The position numbers were made by a program, and so were the translations under genes. Shown piece by piece: positions 1-8,067 of a stretch of 64,000 nucleotides of DNA. How positions within the stretch are numbered: position 1 is the stretch's first letter; each line of letters opens with the position of its first letter. The notes below the pieces were generated by a model, which saw only the letters and a list, made by a program, of their open reading frames with translations, was not told where the DNA came from and ran no database searches. The stretch is from Serratia liquefaciens (GTDB lineage: Bacteria > Pseudomonadota > Gammaproteobacteria > Enterobacterales > Enterobacteriaceae). The DNA lies in the NCBI GenBank assembly GCA_012719855.1, contig JAAXZN010000004.1:1-64000 (forward strand), given 5' to 3'.

Positions 1-57
1 CAGGATCGCCAAGCGCGGTTTTGCCGACATCGAAAGATGTGACGTAAAAGAATCGGT

Positions 58-134
58 GGAGCGGTAGTTCAGTTGGTTAGAATACCTGCCTGTCACGCAG
101 GGGGTCGCGGGTTCGAGCCCCGTCCGTTCCGCCA
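58..134 (+). tRNA. tRNA-Asp (GTC anticodon), first copy
   Basis: A 77-nt cloverleaf begins with GGAGCGG and ends with CCGTTCCGCCA. The acceptor arms pair, the anticodon loop reads CTGTCAC with anticodon GTC, the T arm contains GGTTCGAGCCCC, and CCA is encoded. It is identical to the copy at 23197-23273. No promoter is visible in the 57 bases before it. In E. coli the equivalent gene (aspU) is transcribed as the tail of an rRNA operon and is followed by dkgB, so bases 1-57 are probably the spacer after a 5S gene outside the window (inference). Confidence 0.98.
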
Positions 135-144
135 CTTATTTGAT

Positions 145-174
145 AAGCCCTGAGTCTCTGACTCAGGGCTTTTT
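145..174 (+). terminator. Rho-independent terminator after tRNA-Asp
   Basis: A perfect 10-bp stem (AAGCCCTGAG at 145-154 with CTCAGGGCTT at 162-171) has a 7-nt loop and runs into TTTTC. The tail of the second tRNA-Asp copy carries the same stem sequence, which supports a real terminator ending the (r)RNA-tRNA transcript. Confidence 0.88.
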
Positions 175-280
175 CATATGCAAATTTCAAAGAAATGCCG
201 ATCGCTGCGTGATTTATGCGGTGAAAATATGCTTTGATAAATAATTATCTTAATTAAACGCTAATATAAAGGATAATATA

Positions 281-304
281 CCCGGCAGTATTATTCTCGC
301 CGGG
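281..304 (-). terminator. hairpin downstream of the small lipoprotein gene
   Basis: CCCGGC (281-286) pairs with GCCGGG (299-304) around a 12-nt AT-rich loop, about 20 bases past the stop of the minus-strand lipoprotein gene. The following minus-strand bases are AT-rich but not a clean T run, so termination is plausible, not certain. Confidence 0.4.
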
Positions 305-322
305 CAATCTCTTTCTTTATTG

Positions 323-712
323 TTATTTAATATTCTGGCGGGTCAGTTCCAGCTGAATATCTTTATCCAGGTTGGCGACCCAACGATTATAATTCGGGTG
401 AATATTTCCGTCTTTGGCATCCATATTACTGCTGGCAACATACTTAATCTGATAACTATTCGAATTGTAATTGATGCGAATATCGGCGCTATGGCCACGC
501 AGTAAGATCTTGCCATCGATCACACCGTCATTGACGGGGTTCATGATCCAACCACGATTCAAGCCGGCGGCGAGAATGGCCTGACGCACCTGAGCATTAC
601 TGTGACTACCAGCAACGTTTTGACTGACGTTTTTTACTGGCGCTGTGCCTGCACAACCACTGACCAAAATCGCTGCGAATACACCAGTTAAAATGAGTTT
701 TAAAGGTTTCAT
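323..712 (-). CDS. small lipoprotein of unknown function
   Basis: The product is a predicted 129-residue lipoprotein. A basic start (MKPLK) is followed by a hydrophobic stretch and a lipobox LVSGC with the lipidated Cys at residue 20, so it is exported and acylated. The mature part has a region rich in Asn, Gln and charged residues (SNAQVRQAI, then GKILLRGHSADIRI) and no catalytic motif I recognise. The start at 712 is preferred because GAAAAGAG lies just upstream; an in-frame ATG at 724 lacks a ribosome site. The gene stands alone, divergent from the APE operon. The residue after Cys is Ala, which would favour outer-membrane sorting by Lol (known rule, applied by inference). Confidence 0.75.
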   Translation of the reverse strand: MKPLKLILTGVFAAILVSGCAGTAPVKNVSQNVAGSHSNAQVRQAILAAGLNRGWIMNPVNDGVIDGKILLRGHSADIRINYNSNSYQIKYVASSNMDAKDGNIHPNYNRWVANLDKDIQLELTRQNIK

Positions 713-926
713 ACTCTTTTCCATGAGTGTTCGTTATTAAGATGTGTAATGTTCATACATGAGATGTTATGTATGCTTACCTTCAATAAGATACTCCTCC
801 GGGAGATTTTCGACAAATATTGCTGCTTTTCATCGTGATAATTCCCTCTGCGCTCAAGTCTCACGACGTTATGTCGATAAATAACCCTAATCGTTTAATC
901 GAGGATTTCAGCTAAAAATAGGAATT

Positions 927-956
927 TTGGGAATGCAATCCAGGATTAAATATAAT
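927..956 (+). promoter_or_regulatory. sigma-70 type promoter for the APE operon
   Basis: TTGGGA (927-932) and a consensus TATAAT (951-956) are separated by 18 bp and lie about 40-50 bases before the first APE gene. The 725-1008 interval is otherwise AT-rich intergenic DNA with no open frame, and must also hold the promoter of the divergent lipoprotein gene. It is the only strong candidate promoter seen for the 13.5-kb operon. Confidence 0.55.
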
Positions 957-1008
957 AGATTTAGCCACGGAATTTTTCTGACCGGTAATACCATTAATGG
1001 CGGGCGAC

Positions 1009-1719
1009 ATGAATATACTCAGTTGGTGGGCAATGGCTCCCGATCGTGGAACGCGTGAAGCATGGCGTCAATGGGCATCAGATGACTTTCTCGCCTCCGA
1101 ATATCAGGGCTCGTTGCCTGCCTGTTCTCATATCCCCATGATGTCGCTGCGCCGAATGAGCGCCGGAACGCGTTTGGCAGTAGAGAGCGGACTGATCTTA
1201 TTGAAGGACCACCAGGCAGATATGGCGATCTTCACCAGTCGGCATGGTGAGCTGGAGCGGACGCACAAGATCCTTCAACATCTGCATCAGGAACAGCCGC
1301 TATCGCCAACGGATTTTGCCATGTCGGTGCATAATACGGCGGCGGGGTGGTTAACGATTATAGCGAAGAACACCTTGCCGACTACCTCGTTGGCTGCTGG
1401 CGAAGACAGTTTTCAGCAGGGCATGATAGAGGCTCAGGCCTTGTTAGCTACGGGCAGTGCGCAACGGGTGTTATTAATTGATTTCGACGGTACCGTACCG
1501 GATGTCTATCGGCCTTTCGCGCCAGAAAATACATTCCCTTATGCCGTCGCCCTGTTGCTGGAAAACGGCGGTTCGTTGCACTGCAAGATTGCTGCGTCGG
1601 CGCAGATTCAGGCTAACCGTCAGGAGCCACAGAGTCTGGCATTCTTGCGGGGTTGGCTTGGCGTTGATGATGCATTCACTGTCCCCGGTCAGCGGCACGG
1701 TTGGGTGTGGGGGCGCTGA
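1009..1719 (+). CDS. apeC: ApeC, ketosynthase-like chain length factor of aryl polyene synthesis
   Basis: The 236-residue protein resembles the N-terminal half of a beta-ketoacyl synthase (Ketoacyl-synt_2 type). SVHNTAAG lies at 106-113 and SLAAGEDSF at 127-135, where an active synthase would carry the catalytic Cys; no Cys is present there. It is therefore read as a non-catalytic partner. In characterised APE systems ApeC pairs with the ketosynthase ApeO (known), so it should act with the gene at 10935. It is the first gene of the operon. An in-frame ATG at 997 would add four residues; neither start has a strong ribosome site, and 1009 is preferred because MNILSWW fits the family N-terminus. 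Confidence 0.8.
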   Translation: MNILSWWAMAPDRGTREAWRQWASDDFLASEYQGSLPACSHIPMMSLRRMSAGTRLAVESGLILLKDHQADMAIFTSRHGELERTHKILQHLHQEQPLSPTDFAMSVHNTAAGWLTIIAKNTLPTTSLAAGEDSFQQGMIEAQALLATGSAQRVLLIDFDGTVPDVYRPFAPENTFPYAVALLLENGGSLHCKIAASAQIQANRQEPQSLAFLRGWLGVDDAFTVPGQRHGWVWGR

Positions 1720-2537
1720 TGGAAAAGGCGATGCCTGCGGAAAGTACGCCGGAACAATCCTCATGGTTTAACCGTTGTTGGCGGGTTATAGCTACGGGGT
1801 TTTGTTTCTCGCTGTTTGGCCTGGGCGGTCTGTTGCTGTCCGGTGTCTGGTTTAATTTTATGCGCCTGATAGTGCGAGATCCTGCTCGTCGCAATCAACT
1901 GACACAAAGTTCTATCCGTCACAGTTTCCGTTTCTTCCTGGCTACCACGAGGTTTTTCGGCGTACTGGACTACCATTTCGACAATGCGGAGCGCTTTCGC
2001 GAAGATCGCGGTTGTTTGGTGATCGCCAATCATCCCAGCCTGTTGGATTACGTGTTATTGGCTTCGCAAATGCCACGTTGCGACTGCATAGTGAAAGAGG
2101 CTTTGCTGAGCAATGTGTTTGTCAGCGGAGTGATCAAGGCCGCCGGGTATCTGGCCAATGCGCAGTCGGATATATTGTTGGAACAGTGCGGACAAAGACT
2201 GGCTGCAGGGGGGACAATCTTAATCTTCCCGGAGGGCACCCGCACCACACCAGGCAAGGCTCTGGCCCTGCAGCGAGGAGCGGCCAATATTGCGCTGCGC
2301 GGTCAGTGTAGCATCCGTATTGTGCATATCCACTGCCACCCCCCCATGCTGACGAAGCAGGGTAAATGGTATAAGATCCCGGCGGTAAAACCGCAGTTCC
2401 GGATCACCGTTCAGGATAAGATCGACACCCGCGCATTCATTCATGCAAATGATGTTTCGCCCGCCCTTGCGGCAAGAAGATTAACCCAGCATTTAACTGA
2501 CGCTTTACAGTCAGAACCTATAAATAATGAGAAATAG
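1719..2537 (+). CDS. apeD: ApeD, lysophospholipid-acyltransferase family protein
   Basis: The product (272 aa) is a PlsC-type acyltransferase with the HX4D motif HPSLLD at 105-110 and the acceptor motif FPEGTR at 170-175. One hydrophobic segment near residues 26-50 suggests membrane anchoring at the inner face. The start at 1719 overlaps the apeC stop as TGATG, with a G-rich stretch before it; a longer frame from 1701 would overlap apeC more. In APE clusters this enzyme is thought to help place the polyene acyl chain onto its lipid carrier. The actual acceptor here is unknown. Confidence 0.85.
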   Translation: MEKAMPAESTPEQSSWFNRCWRVIATGFCFSLFGLGGLLLSGVWFNFMRLIVRDPARRNQLTQSSIRHSFRFFLATTRFFGVLDYHFDNAERFREDRGCLVIANHPSLLDYVLLASQMPRCDCIVKEALLSNVFVSGVIKAAGYLANAQSDILLEQCGQRLAAGGTILIFPEGTRTTPGKALALQRGAANIALRGQCSIRIVHIHCHPPMLTKQGKWYKIPAVKPQFRITVQDKIDTRAFIHANDVSPALAARRLTQHLTDALQSEPINNEK

Positions 2538-2541
2538 CGTA

Positions 2542-2802
2542 ATGAATTTATTGAGCACCGAAATCAAGCAATTGATCATTGATACGCTCAATCTTGAAGG
2601 TATGACACCGGAGGAGATTGACGCCGAAGCGCCGCTGTTTGGTGATGGACTGGGTCTGGACTCCATTGATGCATTGGAGCTGGGGCTGGCTTTAAAGAAC
2701 CGTTATGGCGTGGTGCTGTCGGCTGAAAGCCAGGATATGCGCCAACACTTTTATTCCGTGGAAACGCTGGCGAAGTTTGTTTCTGCACAGCGTAGCCAAT
2801 AA
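2542..2802 (+). CDS. apeE: ApeE, acyl carrier protein
   Basis: An 86-residue acidic ACP with the phosphopantetheine motif GLDSID, attachment Ser41. It carries the growing aryl polyene chain on a 4'-phosphopantetheine arm in the cytoplasm. A second ACP (ApeF) follows 9 bases later, and paired ACPs are standard in APE clusters. The start at 2542 aligns with the normal ACP N-terminus and follows GAGAAA; an alternative ATG at 2527 overlaps the apeD end and would add five residues. Confidence 0.92.
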   Translation: MNLLSTEIKQLIIDTLNLEGMTPEEIDAEAPLFGDGLGLDSIDALELGLALKNRYGVVLSAESQDMRQHFYSVETLAKFVSAQRSQ

Positions 2803-2811
2803 GGGGTTTTC

Positions 2812-3063
2812 ATGGATAAGCAAGAAATTTACCTGCAAATTCAGGCGCTGCTGGTCAAACTGTTCGAGCTGGATGCCGATGACATCAAGCCAGAGTCGCG
2901 TTTGTACGAAGAGCTGGAGCTAGACAGCATCGATGCGGTGGACCTGGTGGTGCACCTGCAGAAAACGACCGGCAAAAAGATCAAACCGGAAATGTTCAAG
3001 TCGGTGCGAACCGTACAAGACGTGGTTGACGCCATTGATGAACTGCTGAAGTCAGACAGCTAA
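2812..3063 (+). CDS. apeF: ApeF, second acyl carrier protein
   Basis: An 83-residue ACP with ELDSIDAVDL and attachment Ser39. It is only moderately similar to ApeE, suggesting different loads (for example aryl starter versus elongation, inference). AAGGGG precedes the ATG by seven bases. It is part of the continuous operon. Confidence 0.92.
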   Translation: MDKQEIYLQIQALLVKLFELDADDIKPESRLYEELELDSIDAVDLVVHLQKTTGKKIKPEMFKSVRTVQDVVDAIDELLKSDS

Positions 3064-3077
3064 GGCTGCGGGCCAAG

Positions 3078-3650
3078 GTGGAGAGTCGTTGGCTTACCCC
3101 GTTGCTGCAGGGCGCGGTCTGGCTGGTGCTGCTGCTGTATCCGCTGGCGGTTTGGGTCGGCCTGACGCATTGGGGAACCGCTCTCCTGGCACCGTTGTTG
3201 GTCGGGGTCTTTAGCTTGCGCCTGCTGATGTTGCGCGGAAAACTGCGCCAACAGATGTGGCTGGGGAAAGCCTTGGCCATGGTGGGCATCTTGCTGGCGC
3301 TCGCCAGTTGGGCGTTAAAACAGAGCCACTGGCTGCTGTATTACCCGGTGCTGGTCAACGCAATACTGCTGCTGCTGTTTGCCTATTCGCTGTTTGCCCC
3401 GCCTACGGTGGTTGAGCGATTGGCCCGGATAACGGAACCGCAGTTGGACGCTGCCGGCATTGCTTATACTCGCCGTGTGACTCAGGTGTGGTGCGGGTTC
3501 TTTATTGTTAACGGTGCGATAGCGCTGGCAACCTGTCTGTCCGGTGATATCACACTCTGGACGCTGTATAACGGCGGCATCAGCTATCTGCTGATGGGGG
3601 CATTAATGGGTATTGAATGGATAGTCAGGAAAAGGATCAGGCACGCCTGA
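3078..3650 (+). CDS. apeG: ApeG, inner-membrane protein of the APE cluster
   Basis: The product (190 aa) has about five or six hydrophobic segments (near residues 9-28, 35-50, 65-80, 84-106, 137-155 and 160-178) separated by short basic loops, so it is an integral inner-membrane protein (COG4648 type). Its biochemical role is not established. The start is a GTG at 3078, the only one that clears the apeF stop at 3063. It overlaps the start of apeH by 34 bases. Confidence 0.8.
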   Translation: MESRWLTPLLQGAVWLVLLLYPLAVWVGLTHWGTALLAPLLVGVFSLRLLMLRGKLRQQMWLGKALAMVGILLALASWALKQSHWLLYYPVLVNAILLLLFAYSLFAPPTVVERLARITEPQLDAAGIAYTRRVTQVWCGFFIVNGAIALATCLSGDITLWTLYNGGISYLLMGALMGIEWIVRKRIRHA

Positions 3651-4990
3651 GTTTGCCAATGAACCGCTGGCTCAGCACGCAGCGCGATGATTCGGCGCCG
3701 ATCGCCTGGCGTGGCGATCAGATATTCTGTCTCGGCCAATTTCGCCGTGACGTTGCCGCATTGACCGCAGTACTGACTAGCAGGGAAGAACGCCGCTGGG
3801 CGCTGTGCTTTGATGATAGCTATCGCTTTGCCGTCGCCTTGCTGGCGTCGTTGTATGCCGGCAGGCTACCGGTGATTTTTGGTCACCAGCGAGAAGCTAT
3901 CCTCAAAGAGCAACGAGCGGATTACGATGCGCTGCTGACCGATTTGCCTCTCAATCCCGGCGTACCCGTTTTGGCGGTGCGCGAGGGCGGCGGTGAGGAT
4001 ATCGTGCTGCCCGCCTGGCCTGAGGATCCTCGTTTTATTCTTTACACTTCCGGCTCGACCGGCCAACCGCAGGCGGTGTGCAAATCCGTCGCCTGCATGG
4101 ACCATGAAAGTGAACTGTTGGCAGCCGCTTTTGGTGAAGCCTTACGAGGGTGCTGCGTCGTTGCATCGGTATCCCATCAGCATATGTATGGCCTGAGCTT
4201 CCGGCTGTTTCTGCCGCTGGCTTTTGGGTTGCCGTTTGATGCGCAGTTGACGCAATACCAAGAGCAGTTGATTGCCCGGCATCAGGGCCGGCGTTTGGCG
4301 TTTGTCAGCAGCCCGGCATGGCTCAAACGCCTGGATAATCGTTTGACGCTTGCCGAGTGCGTTGAGGTTTTTTCCGCCGGCGGCCCGTTATCCGAGGTGG
4401 AAGCACGGCTTGCCCGGCAAATGCTGGGGGTATTGCCACTGGAAATCTACGGTACCACGGAAACCGGTTCACTGGCCTGGCGCAGGCAAAACCGGGACAT
4501 CGCCCTGTGGCAGCCGTTTGCTTGCGTCAGGTTAAGGGTGGATGCAGACAACCAGGTTGAGGTTGAGTCGCCCTTGATACCTGATACGGGTAAAACGTCG
4601 CTGAGCGACATTATCGAACTGGCGCCGGATGGTCGACAATTCCAGTTAAATGGCCGCGCCGACCGCATTATCAAGCTGGAAGAGAAACGGTTGTCGTTAA
4701 CCGAGGTGGAACGTCGCCTGATGGCCCTGCCGGAGGTCGCCGATGCTGCCGTGCTAACGCAGCAGCAAAGAGGGCGCACACTGTTGGTGGCGGTTGTCGT
4801 GCTATCTCCGTACGGCGAGGCCCGCCGACAAACCTTGTCCGAAGGGGCTTTTACCCGTGAACTGCATCAGGCGCTGCGAGGCTGGCTTGAGCCGGTGGCT
4901 CTGCCGCGCAGTTGGCGCATTATCGACGCCATTCCGCTTAATCCGCAGGGCAAGCGCGCCTATGCTGAGCTACAGGAGCTGTTCTTATGA
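3617..4990 (+). CDS. apeH: ApeH, AMP-dependent aryl-acid ligase
   Basis: A 457-residue ANL-superfamily enzyme with the P-loop YTSGSTGQP at 143-151 and the adenylate motif YGTTETG at 278-284. In the characterised APE pathway ApeH activates 4-hydroxybenzoate and loads it on an ACP (known), so it supplies the aryl starter. The C-terminal domain has the flexible GRADRIIKLEEKRL hinge; its Lys-Arg context suits domain alternation. The start at 3617 lies inside apeG; a later ATG at 3659 is possible. No chorismate lyase is nearby, so the starter must come from general metabolism. Confidence 0.88.
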   Translation: MDSQEKDQARLSLPMNRWLSTQRDDSAPIAWRGDQIFCLGQFRRDVAALTAVLTSREERRWALCFDDSYRFAVALLASLYAGRLPVIFGHQREAILKEQRADYDALLTDLPLNPGVPVLAVREGGGEDIVLPAWPEDPRFILYTSGSTGQPQAVCKSVACMDHESELLAAAFGEALRGCCVVASVSHQHMYGLSFRLFLPLAFGLPFDAQLTQYQEQLIARHQGRRLAFVSSPAWLKRLDNRLTLAECVEVFSAGGPLSEVEARLARQMLGVLPLEIYGTTETGSLAWRRQNRDIALWQPFACVRLRVDADNQVEVESPLIPDTGKTSLSDIIELAPDGRQFQLNGRADRIIKLEEKRLSLTEVERRLMALPEVADAAVLTQQQRGRTLLVAVVVLSPYGEARRQTLSEGAFTRELHQALRGWLEPVALPRSWRIIDAIPLNPQGKRAYAELQELFL

Positions 4991-5331
4991 TGCAACCTGA
5001 GGTGCTGCAACAGCAGGTGAGCGATGCCACCCATGCCAGCCTGCAGCTGCATTTGCCCGCTGAACTGTTTTGGTTTCGCGGCCACTTTCCGCAACATCCG
5101 ATCCTGCCGGGGGTTACGCAACTGAACTGGGTCATGCAGTATGCCCGTCAGCTGCTGGCTATCGAGGCCGGATTCAAAGGGATCGAGGTGGTCAAGTTTC
5201 AACAACCGTTACTGCCGGGGCAGCAAGTATTGCTGCAGCTTGAATGGCAACCGGAACGGCACAAGCTGTTGTTCAGTTATCGAGTCGGTGAGGCGACCGC
5301 CAGTAGTGGCAAGATCTCGTTATGTCAATAA
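4987..5331 (+). CDS. apeI: ApeI, hot-dog 3-hydroxyacyl dehydratase
   Basis: A 114-residue FabA/FabZ-like protein with the active-site signature GHFPQHPILPG starting at residue 32 (His33). It would dehydrate beta-hydroxyacyl-ACP intermediates during polyene growth. APE systems use an ApeI-ApeP dehydratase pair (known), and ApeP is encoded at 12101. The start overlaps the apeH stop by four bases (ATGA type), indicating translational coupling. Confidence 0.88.
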   Translation: MMQPEVLQQQVSDATHASLQLHLPAELFWFRGHFPQHPILPGVTQLNWVMQYARQLLAIEAGFKGIEVVKFQQPLLPGQQVLLQLEWQPERHKLLFSYRVGEATASSGKISLCQ

Positions 5332-7040
5332 GCGCTCCTTTCTCCCCCTGTCTTCTTATCCCTTGTTTCAATCACGGGCAGATGATGGCAGCGGTGCTGA
5401 CATCGCTGGCTGGCTATGGCCTGCCTTGCCTGGTGGTGGACGACGGCAGCGCCGCTGCCACCGCCGAAACGCTACAGCGGCTGGCCGCCGAACTGCCCTG
5501 GGTTAGCCTGTTGCGGTTGGAAAAAAACCAGGGGAAGGGTGCTGCGGTCATCGCCGGCCTGCAGTGGGCTCAGAGACAGGGCTACAGCCATGCTTTGCAG
5601 GTGGATGCCGACGGTCAGCATCAACTTAGTGATATACCGGCAATGATTGCCGAAGCACGCGCACACCCGGATTGTCTGATTTCCGGCCGGCCAGTCTATG
5701 ACAGCTCGGTACCCAAAGCGCGCCTGTATGGGCGTTACGTCACCCACGTCTGGGTGTGGATCGAAACCCTGTCTCTGTCCTTAAAGGACAGTATGTGCGG
5801 TTTTCGTGTTTACCCGGTGGCACCGACGCTGGCGTTGACGGCACGCCAACCGCTTGGCAAACGCATGGATTTCGATACCGAAGTGATGGTTCGGCTGTAT
5901 TGGCAGGGGGTGCAAAGCCGTTTCTTGCCGACACGCGTCACTTATCCTGTCGATGGCGTTTCGCATTTCGATGCGCTGCGCGACAACTTGCGCATTTCCT
6001 GGATGCACACCCGATTGTTTTTCGGCATGTTGCCCCGCATTCCGCGCTTACTGCGTCAGCGCCAACAGGTGAAGAAGGCACAGCATTGGTCGACAACTCA
6101 GGAGCGTCATGGGTTGTGGGGGATCCGACTTATGCTTCAGGTTTACCGGGTGTTTGGCCGCCGCGCTTTCCAATGGCTGCTGTACCCGGTGATCGGCTAT
6201 TTCTGGCTGACCGGGCGTGCCCAACGAGAAGCTTCGCGTGATTATCTGCAACGTCTGCAGCAGTTTGCCCGTGGTCGGCAACAACCTTTACCCACGCCGC
6301 TCAGCAGCTTTCGGCACTTTATGCGTTTTGGCGATGCGATGCTCGACAAGCTGGCGAGCTGGCGTGGAGAACTTCACGACGTTCGATTGGTGGATCCTGC
6401 GGCCTGTGGACGGCAGATCGCTTCCGGCAGAGGTACGCTGATCCTGGCGTCGCATCTGGGAGATATCGAGTCCTGCCGCGCTTTGGGTGAGTTGGACTCT
6501 GGCGTCAAGGTGAATGCCCTGGTATTTACCGAACATGCCGAACGTTTCAACCAGGTAATGAAAGAGGTAAATCCTCGTGCCAATCTTAACCTGATCCCCG
6601 TGACGTCGTTGGGGCCTGAAACCGCCATGCGTCTGCAGGACAAACTCGACGCCGGCGAGTGGGTGGCGATCGTTGGCGATCGCACGTCGGCCGGAAAACA
6701 TCAGCGTGGTGAACAACCGAGGGTGGTGTGGAGCCGCTTCCTTGGTCAACCGGCGCCCTTCCCGCAGGGGCCTTTTGTTCTGGCCGCTGCGCTGCGTTGT
6801 CCGGTGTACCTGATGTTCGGCCTCAAACAGCAGGGGCATCTGAACGTTTATTTCGAGCCGTTTGCCGATCCGCTGTCATTACCCCGGCAGCAGCGCCAAC
6901 AGGCGTTGCAGGATGCGGTGGACCGCTATGCCGCCCGGCTGGAGCATTATTGCCTGCTGGCGCCGCTCGACTGGTTTAATTTTTTCGATTTCTGGCAGTT
7001 GGCGGCACCGCCGCCAACGCAACAGGGGCCTGAGACATGA
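5322..7040 (+). CDS. apeJ: ApeJ, fused glycosyltransferase 2 and LpxL-type acyltransferase
   Basis: A 572-residue two-domain protein. Residues about 8-230 form a GT-A family 2 glycosyltransferase, with VVDDGS at 38-43 and the metal-binding DADG at 95-98. Residues about 325-565 form a lipid-A-type (HtrB/LpxL) acyltransferase with SHLGDIES at 377-384, giving an HX4E catalytic motif. The linker contains the hydrophobic stretch LYPVIGYFWLTG, probably a membrane contact. The fusion points to coupled sugar addition and acylation while the APE lipid is assembled at the cytoplasmic face. It overlaps apeI by 10 bases. Confidence 0.87.
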   Translation: MSISAPFSPCLLIPCFNHGQMMAAVLTSLAGYGLPCLVVDDGSAAATAETLQRLAAELPWVSLLRLEKNQGKGAAVIAGLQWAQRQGYSHALQVDADGQHQLSDIPAMIAEARAHPDCLISGRPVYDSSVPKARLYGRYVTHVWVWIETLSLSLKDSMCGFRVYPVAPTLALTARQPLGKRMDFDTEVMVRLYWQGVQSRFLPTRVTYPVDGVSHFDALRDNLRISWMHTRLFFGMLPRIPRLLRQRQQVKKAQHWSTTQERHGLWGIRLMLQVYRVFGRRAFQWLLYPVIGYFWLTGRAQREASRDYLQRLQQFARGRQQPLPTPLSSFRHFMRFGDAMLDKLASWRGELHDVRLVDPAACGRQIASGRGTLILASHLGDIESCRALGELDSGVKVNALVFTEHAERFNQVMKEVNPRANLNLIPVTSLGPETAMRLQDKLDAGEWVAIVGDRTSAGKHQRGEQPRVVWSRFLGQPAPFPQGPFVLAAALRCPVYLMFGLKQQGHLNVYFEPFADPLSLPRQQRQQALQDAVDRYAARLEHYCLLAPLDWFNFFDFWQLAAPPPTQQGPET

Positions 7041-7465
7041 AGCTAAAAGACAATCCGCGATTCTCCGTCAGGGTTGAAATCGCCATCCCTTTCCATGATA
7101 CCGATGCCATGGGCGTGGTCTGGCACGGTAACTACTTCCGTTATTTCGAGATCGCCCGCGAAGCCTTGCTCAAACAGTTCAATTATGGGTACCGGCAGAT
7201 GCAGGCGTCGGGCTATGTCTGGCCGATCGTAGATACGCGGGTGAAATACATTGCGCCAGTCCTGTTTGAGCAGCGCATCATCGTTTGTGCAGAGCTGGAA
7301 GAGTATGAAAACCGCCTGCGCATTGGCTACCGCATTCTGGATGCCGAGAGCGGAATAACCACCACCCGCGGCCATACTATTCAGGTCGCGGTGGACGCCG
7401 ACAGCAAAGAAATGTGCTTTGTCTCGCCGCAGGTACTGCTGGATAACATCGAGGGGGCACAATGA
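7037..7465 (+). CDS. apeK: ApeK, acyl-CoA/ACP thioesterase (4HBT hot-dog)
   Basis: A 142-residue 4-hydroxybenzoyl-CoA thioesterase-like protein with DTDAMGVVWHGNY (residues 21-33), the classic Asp/His hot-dog signature. It would release or edit acyl thioesters in the pathway. ATGA overlap with apeJ and with apeL on the other side shows tight operon coupling. Confidence 0.87.
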   Translation: MKLKDNPRFSVRVEIAIPFHDTDAMGVVWHGNYFRYFEIAREALLKQFNYGYRQMQASGYVWPIVDTRVKYIAPVLFEQRIIVCAELEEYENRLRIGYRILDAESGITTTRGHTIQVAVDADSKEMCFVSPQVLLDNIEGAQ

Positions 7466-8067
7466 AATTTTGGATGCTGGCTGTTGTGACCTTCTTCAGT
7501 CTGGGCGTGCAGGCGGTAACGCTGCCGGAACTGCAGCAGCGATTTAGCCAACAGCCGGTGCTGCGCGCCGAATTTGAGCAGCAGCGCAGTATCAGCGGCA
7601 TGGCAAAACCGCTGAAGTCCAGCGGCGAGCTGTTGATTTCCCAGCAGAAAGGATTGTGGTGGGCGCAACAGAAACCTTTCCCGCTGACCCTGCTGCTGGA
7701 TGATAAACGCATGGTGCAAACCCTGGCTGGCCAGCCACCGCAGGTGGTAACGGCGGACAACAACCCGCAGATGTTCCAGTTCAATCACCTGCTGACCGCG
7801 CTGTTTCATGCCGACAGCCAGGCGCTGGAACAAAACTTTGCTCTGCAGTTCACCGATTTGGGTCATAGCCGCTGGCGGCTGGTGCTGACGCCGAAAACCA
7901 CGCCGCTCGACAAACTGTTCAAGCGCATCACCCTCAACGGCGAACAGTTCCTGGACACCATTGATATTGATGACATGCAAAGTGACGCCACCCATATTCG
8001 CTTCTTTAATCAACGTACGGTGCCGCAGGCGCTGACTGACGAGGAGCAACAGCGTTTTGCGTCCTGA
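7462..8067 (+). CDS. apeL: ApeL, LolA-like periplasmic lipid carrier
   Basis: The product (201 aa) starts with a cleavable signal peptide (MKFWMLAVVTFFSLGVQA) and has the outer-membrane lipoprotein carrier LolA fold (SGELLISQQKGLWW, then KPFPLTLLLDD). It likely ferries the APE lipid across the periplasm after export by ApeM (inference from the MMPL-LolA pairing typical of this cluster). Start overlaps apeK by four bases. Confidence 0.85.
   Translation: MKFWMLAVVTFFSLGVQAVTLPELQQRFSQQPVLRAEFEQQRSISGMAKPLKSSGELLISQQKGLWWAQQKPFPLTLLLDDKRMVQTLAGQPPQVVTADNNPQMFQFNHLLTALFHADSQALEQNFALQFTDLGHSRWRLVLTPKTTPLDKLFKRITLNGEQFLDTIDIDDMQSDATHIRFFNQRTVPQALTDEEQQRFAS

Noticed and set aside
1-57. Part of a 5S rRNA gene upstream of the first tRNA
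   Set aside because: None of the 57 bases matches the 5S 3' end that I would expect, so only spacer is visible.
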